From: Streptomyces smyrnaeus
GTDB lineage: Bacteria > Actinomycetota > Actinomycetes > Streptomycetales > Streptomycetaceae
Direction of reading: 5' to 3'
NCBI RefSeq assembly: GCF_017676345.1
Contig: NZ_JAFFZM010000005.1
Coordinates: 1-64,000 of the forward strand
DNA: 64,000 nucleotides
The translations under genes and the position numbers were made by a program. Shown piece by piece: positions 54,809-62,300 of this stretch (the stretch's first letter is position 1; every line of letters begins with the position of its first letter). The notes under the pieces are model-generated. The model saw nothing but the letters and a program-made list of their open reading frames with translations. It ran no database searches and had not been told where the DNA came from.

Positions 54809-56734
54809 ATGCCCGTCGAATCGGTCTTCCCCCAGCTAGAGGCCCTCCTCCCGCACGTTCAGAAGCCGATCCAGTACGTGGGCGGCGAGCTGAACTCCAC
54901 CGTCAAGGAATGGGACGAGACGGACGTCCGCTGGGCTCTGATGTACCCGGACGCCTACGAGGTCGGCCTCCCCAACCAGGGCGTCATGATCCTCTACGAG
55001 GTGCTCAACGAGCGCCAGGGCGTCCTGGCCGAGCGCACCTACAGCGTCTGGCCGGACCTGGAGAAGCTGATGCGGGAGCACCAGGTCCCGCAGTTCACCG
55101 TCGACGCGCACCGCCCGGTCGGCGCCTTCGACGTGTTCGGGGTCTCCTTCTCCACCGAGCTGGGCTACACCAACCTGCTGACCGCTCTTGAGCTGTCCGG
55201 TGTCCCGCTGGAGGCCAAGGACCGCACCGAGGACCACCCGATCGTGATGGCGGGCGGGCACGCGGCGTTCAACCCGGAGCCGATCGCCGACTTCCTCGAT
55301 GTGGCGGTGATCGGCGACGGCGAGCAGGCCGTGCTGGAGGTCACCGAGATCATCCGGGCCTGGAAGGCCGAGGGTCGCCCCGGCGGCCGCGACGAGCTGC
55401 TGCTGCGGCTGGCCAAGACCGGCGGCGTGTACGTACCGCGCTTCTACGACGTCGAATACCTGGCCGACGGCCGGATCTCCCGCGTCGTGCCCAACCGCTC
55501 CGGCGTCCCGTGGCGGGTGAGCAAGCACACCGTGATGGACCTGGACGAGTGGCCCTACCCCAAGCAGCCGCTGGTCCCCCTCGCGGAGACGGTGCACGAG
55601 CGGATGTCGGTGGAGATCTTCCGCGGCTGCACCCGCGGCTGCCGCTTCTGCCAGGCGGGCATGATCACCCGCCCGGTGCGGGAGCGGTCCATCACCGGCA
55701 TCGGCGACATGGTCGACAAGGGGCTGAAGAACACCGGCTTCGAGGAGGTCGGTCTGCTCTCCCTCTCCTCCGCCGACCACAGCGAGATCGGTGACATCGC
55801 CAAGGGCCTGGCCGACCGCTACGAGGAGGACAAGGTCGGGCTGTCCCTGCCCTCCACGCGCGTGGACGCCTTCAACATCGACCTGGCCAACGAGCTGACC
55901 CGCAACGGCCGCCGCTCCGGCCTCACCTTCGCCCCCGAGGGCGGCAGCGAACGCATCCGCAAGGTCATCAACAAGATGGTCTCCGAAGAGGACCTGATCC
56001 GCACCGTCGCCACCGCCTACGGCAACGGCTGGCGCCAGGTGAAGCTGTACTTCATGTGCGGGCTGCCCACCGAGACCGACGAGGACGTGCTGCAGATCGG
56101 CGACATGGCGGTCAACGTCATCGCCAAGGGCCGCGAGGTCGCCAAGTCCAACGACATCCGCTGCACCGTCTCCATCGGCGGCTTCGTCCCCAAGCCGCAC
56201 ACCCCCTTCCAGTGGGCACCGCAGCTGTCCGCCGAGGAGACCGACGCCCGGCTGGCCAAGCTGCGCGACAAGATCCGCGGTGACAAGAAGTACGGCCGCT
56301 CGATCGGTTTCCGTTACCACGACGGCAAGCCCGGCATCGTCGAGGGCCTGCTCTCCCGCGGTGACCGCCGCATCGGCGCGGTGATCCGCGAGGTCTACGA
56401 GCGCGGCGGCCGGTTCGACGGCTGGCGCGAGTACTTCTCCTACGACCTGTGGATGGAATCGGCCGCCAAGGCGCTGGAGGGCACCGGCGTCGATGTCGAC
56501 TGGTACACCACCCGCGAGCGCTCCTACGAGGAGGTGCTCCCCTGGGACCACCTCGACTCGGGGCTGGACAAGGACTGGCTCTGGGAGGACTGGCAGGACG
56601 CCCTCGACGAGACCGAGGTCCCCGACTGCCGCTGGGACCCCTGCTTCGACTGTGGCGTGTGCCCGCAGATGGACACCGAGATCCAGATCGGGCCCACGGG
56701 CAAGAAGCTGCTGCCGCTGACGGTGGTGAAGTAG
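54809..56734 (+). CDS. B12-binding-domain radical SAM protein, TIGR03960 type
   Basis: A 641-aa radical SAM enzyme of the TIGR03960 family; reaction unknown, but the family is often paired with TIGR03936, as it is here. The [4Fe-4S] cluster binding motif is C274-xxx-C278-xx-C281 (CTRGCRFCQ). An N-terminal cobalamin-like domain (about 40-170) precedes the barrel. The C-terminus carries a Cys-rich CFDCGVCPQMD segment that could bind a second cluster. The ATG is at 54809. Confidence 0.94.
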   Translation: MPVESVFPQLEALLPHVQKPIQYVGGELNSTVKEWDETDVRWALMYPDAYEVGLPNQGVMILYEVLNERQGVLAERTYSVWPDLEKLMREHQVPQFTVDAHRPVGAFDVFGVSFSTELGYTNLLTALELSGVPLEAKDRTEDHPIVMAGGHAAFNPEPIADFLDVAVIGDGEQAVLEVTEIIRAWKAEGRPGGRDELLLRLAKTGGVYVPRFYDVEYLADGRISRVVPNRSGVPWRVSKHTVMDLDEWPYPKQPLVPLAETVHERMSVEIFRGCTRGCRFCQAGMITRPVRERSITGIGDMVDKGLKNTGFEEVGLLSLSSADHSEIGDIAKGLADRYEEDKVGLSLPSTRVDAFNIDLANELTRNGRRSGLTFAPEGGSERIRKVINKMVSEEDLIRTVATAYGNGWRQVKLYFMCGLPTETDEDVLQIGDMAVNVIAKGREVAKSNDIRCTVSIGGFVPKPHTPFQWAPQLSAEETDARLAKLRDKIRGDKKYGRSIGFRYHDGKPGIVEGLLSRGDRRIGAVIREVYERGGRFDGWREYFSYDLWMESAAKALEGTGVDVDWYTTRERSYEEVLPWDHLDSGLDKDWLWEDWQDALDETEVPDCRWDPCFDCGVCPQMDTEIQIGPTGKKLLPLTVVK

Positions 56735-56811
56735 CCGGCCGCGCCGCGGCCGTTACCGGATCGCCACACCACCGGCCGAACCGCCCGGCGGGCTCGGCCG
56801 TCCCCACCAGC

Positions 56812-58095
56812 GTGAACGGGTACCAGCACGGACATCGGCCGCGCCACGGCGCCGCCGCGGACACGAAGCAACCCGAAGGGTGCCTGACGGCCGCGGTGCG
56901 GCTGCCGGTGCGCATCGTGATGTTCGTGCTGGTACTGCCCGTGAGGATGGTGTGGGACGGGCTGGTGCTGGTGGGGCGGGCCCTGCGGCGCGGAGTGCTG
57001 GTTCCGGCCGGGCGCGCGCTGGCGTGGCTGTGGCGCACACTCGTCGTCGCCCCGGCGAGCAGCCTGTGGCGTACCGTTCTCGCGCCGGTGTGCCGGGGCG
57101 TCGGGATCGCGCTGGTATGGACGGGCAAGGCCCTCTTCGTATGGCCGTGGGTCGCCCTGTGGCGGTACGTGGTCGCTCCGGCCGGACGCGGTGTCGCCGC
57201 CGCCGTCGCTTTCGTGGTCCGGGTGCTGATCGTCGCCCCGCTGGCCTGGGCGTACGCCGGCCTGCTCACCCCGCTCGGCCACGCGCTGCTGGCCGCGCTG
57301 CGCGGGCTCGGCGGCGGGCTGCGCCGGCTGGGGCGGCAGCTGGTGCTGCTGCCGGCGGTGCTGCTGTGGCGGTATGTGCTGGCCCCGGTGGGGCGGGGCG
57401 TGGCCGCGGCCGCCGCCTGGCTGTGGCGGTGGCTGGTGGTGGCGCCGGTGGTGGGCCTCTACCGCTGGGTGCTGACCCCTCTCGGGCACGCGGTGGTGGC
57501 CGTGGCGCGCGGAACCGGTGCCGCACTGGCGTGGCTGGGCCGGTATCTGCTCGTGGTGCCCGCTCTCGCCCTCCACCGCTGGGTCCTCGCCCCCTTCGGG
57601 CGGGGCGTCGCGCTGGTCGTACGGGAGATCGCCGCCGCCCTCGTCATCGCCTGGCAGGTGGCCGGCCGGGTGACGGTGGTGGTCTTCCGGTTCCTCGGAC
57701 GGATGGCGTATCTGCTGCTGGTGGCCCCTTTCGTGGGGTTGTGGCGCTACCTGCTGGCCCCCCTCGGACGGGCGCTGCGCGACTGGCTGTGGCGCCCGCT
57801 CGCCACCGCGGCACGTGCGGTGGGGCGTACGGCGGGCCGCGGCCTGAGGGCTGCCGGACGGCCGGTGCGGGACGCGCTTCGCTCGGCGCGGGAATCGATG
57901 CGCGCGACACGGGCAGAGATACGGCGTGCCCTGTGGGGATCCCCCCGGCCCGAGGCCCGGAAAGTGCCCCGCTCGAAGGAGCGGGAGCCGCTGCCCCAGG
58001 GCAGCCGCGTACCCTGGGCACCAGGATCATCCGCACGACCCCGGGCTTCCCGGCCGTCCGCCGGGGTGCCGCCCGGTCGCGAAGACCGCAGGTGA
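56812..58095 (+). CDS. tandem-repeat membrane protein (WRYxLAPxGR repeats)
   Basis: I do not recognise this roughly 427-aa protein. Between about 50 and 335 it has eight repeats of 31-40 residues, each starting with an aromatic-Arg motif like LWRYVLAPxGRGV and followed by a hydrophobic stretch ending VAP or VVP. That predicts many short or re-entrant membrane segments with paired Trp/Arg at the interface. The C-terminus is strongly basic and hydrophilic. The start is uncertain: GTG 56812 is plausible, GTG 56896 also. It lies between TIGR03960 and TIGR03936 genes, 77 bases after the former. Confidence 0.7.
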   Translation: MNGYQHGHRPRHGAAADTKQPEGCLTAAVRLPVRIVMFVLVLPVRMVWDGLVLVGRALRRGVLVPAGRALAWLWRTLVVAPASSLWRTVLAPVCRGVGIALVWTGKALFVWPWVALWRYVVAPAGRGVAAAVAFVVRVLIVAPLAWAYAGLLTPLGHALLAALRGLGGGLRRLGRQLVLLPAVLLWRYVLAPVGRGVAAAAAWLWRWLVVAPVVGLYRWVLTPLGHAVVAVARGTGAALAWLGRYLLVVPALALHRWVLAPFGRGVALVVREIAAALVIAWQVAGRVTVVVFRFLGRMAYLLLVAPFVGLWRYLLAPLGRALRDWLWRPLATAARAVGRTAGRGLRAAGRPVRDALRSARESMRATRAEIRRALWGSPRPEARKVPRSKEREPLPQGSRVPWAPGSSARPRASRPSAGVPPGREDRR

Positions 58096-58224
58096 GGCGC
58101 CTCGACACGGAGGGCGCCGGCCTGGTCGGTGCGGACTTCCGCCTTCGTACACGACGCATAGACGAACCCATCAGACATGGACGGTCGCGCCCTCGCGCAC
58201 CGCCCGGCACCGAGGAGAGAACCA

Positions 58225-59106
58225 CTGGGCAAGCGACAGCCCGAAGGCCCGCCGCCCGCACCCACCGTGCAGCGCCTCCGCCTGCGCTACACGAAGCGAG
58301 GCCGCCTTCGGTTCACCAGCCACCGCGACTTCCAGCGCGCGTTCGAAAGAGCACTGCGCCGGGCCGAGGTCCCCATGGCGTACTCCGCCGGTTTCACCCC
58401 GCACCCCAAGGTCAGCTACGCCAACGCCGCCCCCACCGGCACCGGCAGCGAGGCCGAGTACCTGGAGATCGCCCTCGTCCAGCAGCGTGACCCCGAACAG
58501 CTGCGGGCGCTGCTCGACAGCTGTATGCCGGACGGCCTCGACATCGTCGACGCGGTCGAGGCCCACGGGTCCGACTTCAGCGACCGGCTGCAGGCGTCCG
58601 TATGGGAGCTGCGGCTCGACGGCGTCACCCCGCAGCAGGCACAGCAGGCGGCGGACGCGTTCTTGGCGGCCGAGTCCGTCGAGGTGCAGCGGCAGACCAA
58701 GAAGGGCCTCCGCTCCTTCGACGCCCGGGCCGCCGTCCGCTCACTGACGGTCGCGGGCCAGGACGACGGACAGCCGACCGGGCAGCACGCCGAGGCGGAC
58801 ACCGCCGCCGCTGCGGTCGGCTCCACCGGCACCGATAGGCCGGGCAAGGGGGCCTGTGCGATACTGCGCCTGGTAGTACGGCACCTGACACCTGCCGTAC
58901 GACCCGACGACGTCCTGTCCGGTCTCCGCGCTACGGCCGACCTGGCGCCGCCGGTCCCCGCAGCGGTGACCAGGCTGGCGCAGGGGCCGCTCGATGAGGA
59001 GAGCGGCACGGTGACCGACCCGTTCGCACCTGACCGCGACGCGCTTCCGGAGCCCATCGGCTCAGGGATCTCCAGCGCCGCGACGGTGCCGGGCGGCGCC
59101 GCGTAG
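58225..59106 (+). CDS. TIGR03936 family radical SAM-associated protein (DUF2344)
   Basis: Partner-type protein of TIGR03960; function unknown. The DUF2344 core is clear: RLRYTKRGRLRFTSHRDFQRAFERALRRAEVPMAYSAGF and HPKVSYANAAP. Start choice: a strong GAGGAG (58212-58217) sits 7 bases before CTG 58225, giving LGKRQPEGPPPAP, while ATG 58177 has no ribosome site and GTG 58267 would cut into the domain. CTG is therefore proposed, a rare start codon. From CTG the protein is 293 aa with a disordered acidic C-terminus. Confidence 0.85.
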   Translation: MGKRQPEGPPPAPTVQRLRLRYTKRGRLRFTSHRDFQRAFERALRRAEVPMAYSAGFTPHPKVSYANAAPTGTGSEAEYLEIALVQQRDPEQLRALLDSCMPDGLDIVDAVEAHGSDFSDRLQASVWELRLDGVTPQQAQQAADAFLAAESVEVQRQTKKGLRSFDARAAVRSLTVAGQDDGQPTGQHAEADTAAAAVGSTGTDRPGKGACAILRLVVRHLTPAVRPDDVLSGLRATADLAPPVPAAVTRLAQGPLDEESGTVTDPFAPDRDALPEPIGSGISSAATVPGGAA

Positions 59107-59249
59107 GACAGCCGCCGAAGCCGCGCCGCCGCCGACGACGCACGCCAGGGAGCCACCCGGGCAGCCGTAGGCCAGGCGAGCGCACAGACCAGCAGACTTT
59201 CGCCGTAGCCGGGCCGGACAAGGGCCGGAACCGGCGAGTGAGACGACAA

Positions 59250-59335
59250 GCTCCCGCGCGGCGCCCGCGCCCCGGAGAGCGATCCGCCCGCAAGGGCGGG
59301 CCGCCCCGGACCTCACGAGCGCGGCGCCCGGGAGC
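59250..59335 (+). promoter_or_regulatory. structured leader of the RNase E/G gene
   Basis: GCTCCCG (59250-59256) can pair with CGGGAGC (59329-59335), enclosing a hairpin CCGCCC-GCAA-GGGCGG (59284-59299) with a GNRA loop. The 12-mer GCGCGGCGCCCG is repeated at 59256 and 59319. It may mediate feedback by the enzyme, as in E. coli rne. Confidence 0.5.
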
Positions 59336-59355
59336 GTGACGGGAGAACCGCCCGC

Positions 59356-62300
59356 ATGCTCGAACCAACTGAATCCAACGAAGCCGAGGCAGCCGCAGCC
59401 GGTCCCGCCGCTTCCGCGGAAGCCGCCGCCTCCGGCGGATCCACCGCGTCCGGCGGGTCGGTCGTCGGCAGTGGCACCACTGTCGGCGGCGGAGCCGCCG
59501 GAGCGCCCGAGACCGCCGGTGGTGCGCTCAGCACGCCGAGCGACAACCTGCCCCCGCGCCGCCGCCGTGCCGCCAGCCGTCCCGCGGGACCGCCGTCCAC
59601 GGCGGACACCGGTGAGCCGGTGAGCAGCACGGACAGCGGTGGGACCGGGAGCTCGGCGACCGCCGGGGCCGGAACGCCGACCGTGCGCGACAGCGCCGAG
59701 GACACCTCGGGGGAGGCCGGAGCCCAGGACGGCCCGGCCCCGGACGACTCGGGGAGCGACGCCGCTCCTCAGGCCCCCGCCGACATCGCACCGGCGCCCG
59801 CCGCCCGCACCCGCCGCCGCGCCACCCGCAAGGCGACCGCCCCGGCCGGCTCGCCGCCGCCGGCCCAGCCCGCCGAACAGGCCGAGGCAGCCGAACAGGC
59901 CCAGGCCGCGGAACGGACCGAGGCGGCTCCGCAGCCGGAGACCGCCGGTGGCACCGTCGAGGTGGGCACCGAGCCGCCGAAGACCGGCAGCCGCCGCCGC
60001 GCCACCCGCAAGGCCACCGCTCCCGCGGGCTCGCCCGCTCCGGCGGAGTCCACCCCCGAGCCCGAGGCGGCCGAGTCCGAGGCGCCGAAGGCCCGTACCC
60101 GCCGTCGTGCCACCGGCCGCAAGGCCGCCGACGCCGCCCCGGCCGAGGAGACGGCGCAGTCGTCCGAGGAGGAGAAGCCCGCGGCTGCGCGTCGTCGCAG
60201 CACCCGTGAGACCTCCGCGCCCGCCGAGACCTCCGCGCCCGCCGAGACCGCTGAGACCTCCGCGTCCGCCGGGACGGCCGAGGGCGCCGGGACGGCCGAG
60301 AACGCCGAGGCGCCGAAGACGCGCGGTCGTCGCCGTACCGCCACCCGCAAGGCCGCCGCTGCCGCCGACGCGACGGCCGAGCCGGAGACCGGGACCGGGA
60401 CGGGGACCGAGACCTCCGCCGAACCCGCCTCCGCCGAACCCGCCTCCGCCGAACCCGCCTCCGGCGGCCGTACGCGGCGCCGTGCGACCCGTGCGGGTTC
60501 CGCGCCCGCCGCCACCGAGGCGACGGAGACCGTCGAGGCCTCCGCGCCCGCCGGGACCACCGAGGCCGCACCGGCCCCCGAGCAGGGTGCGGCCACCGAG
60601 ACGTCCGCTCCTGCCCGTACGCGTCGCCGGGCGACCCGCAAGGGCGCCGAGGCCGCGGAGCCGGCCGGAACCGCCGATTCCGACCGCCCCGCCTCCGACA
60701 GCGGCAAGGCCGCCAGGAGCGACGCGAAGGGCAATGCCGCCAAGGCTGCCAAGGCGACCGAGGCAGCCGGGACGGCCGAGGCGCCGCAGGAGGCCGAGCC
60801 GAAGGTCGCCAGGGGCTTCGAAGCCCCCGCGTCCGGGACCCCCAGGACCGGCGAGCAGTCCGAGAAGTCGGAGAAGGCCGAGACGCGCGGGGGACGGCGT
60901 AAGCGCCCCGCGCCGCCCGTGGCGATGTTCCAGCCGCCCGTCTTCACCGAGCCGGCCTTCCAGACCCCGCAGTCCGCCGCCGCTGCCGCCGAGGCCGAGC
61001 GCCGGGCCGAGGCCGAGGCGGAGACCGAGCCGGAGCCGGAGACCGAGACCGGGGCCGCGATCGAGGAGGAGGCCGCCGCCACTCCGCGCCGTCGCCGTCG
61101 CCGCCGCGCGGAGTCGGCCGAGCAGCAGGCCGAGCAGCAGCCCGCCGCCCGCGACGAGAGCCGGGACGAGCGGGAGGACCGCGAGGGCGGCGACCAGGAC
61201 ACCGAGGGCGAGGAGCAGGAGGGCGCCCAGGCGGACGAGCGCCCCGCACGCCGCCGCCGTCGGGGCGGCCGCCGTCGGCGCCGTGGCGAGAGCGCCGAGC
61301 AGGCCGAGGGTGCCGAGTCCGACGAGGCCGATGAGCCGGAGGAGCGCGAGGAGCGCCCCGAGGCCGCCGAGGAGACCGAGACCGCCGGGCGGGCCGCTGC
61401 GGACGCAGCGGGGGCCGGCGAGGACGAGGGCGAGGCCGGGGCCACCGGTGGCACCTCCTCCAGCAGCTCGCGCCGTCGCCGCCGTCGCCGCCGCCGCTCC
61501 GGTGACACGGAGGCCCCGGCCGGTGAGACGGTCACCTCGGAGGACCCCGAGCGCACCGTCGTCAAGGTTCGTGAGCCCCGCAAGAAGAAGGACGAGCCCT
61601 CCGACGAGGTGCAGGCCATCAAGGGCTCCACCCGGCTGGAGGCCAAGAAGCAGCGCCGCCGCGAGGGCCGTGAGCAGGGGCGTCGCCGGGTTCCGATCAT
61701 CACCGAGGCGGAGTTCCTCGCCCGCCGCGAGGCCGTCAAGCGCGAGATGATCGTGCGGCAGAGCGGCGAGCGTACGCAGATCGCCGTCCTGGAGGACGAT
61801 GTGCTGGTCGAGCACTTCGTCAACAAGGAGCAGTCGACCTCGTACGTCGGCAATGTCTACCTCGGCAAGGTGCAGAACGTCCTGCCGTCGATGGAGGCCG
61901 CCTTCGTCGACATCGGCAAGGGCCGCAACGCCGTGCTGTACGCGGGCGAGGTCAACTTCGAGTCGCTGGGCATGGGCAACGGCCCGCGCCGGATCGAGAC
62001 CGCGCTCAAGTCCGGCCAGTCGGTGCTGGTGCAGGTCACCAAGGACCCGATCGGCCACAAGGGCGCCCGGCTGACCAGCCAGGTCTCGCTGCCGGGCCGC
62101 TACCTGGTCTATGTGCCCGAGGGGTCCATGACGGGCATCAGCCGCAAGCTCCCGGACACCGAGCGCTCGCGGCTCAAGCAGATCCTCAAGCGGGTGGTGC
62201 CCGAGGGCGCCGGCGTGATCGTCCGTACGGCGGCCGAGGGCGCCAGCGAGGACGAGCTGCGCCGCGACGTCGAGCGGCTGCAGGCGCAGTGGGAGGACAT

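Noticed and set aside
60172..60480. Repeated SAEPA/SAPAET DNA units as an independent minisatellite
   Set aside because: They stay in frame within the RNase E disordered arm and are explained as coding repeats.
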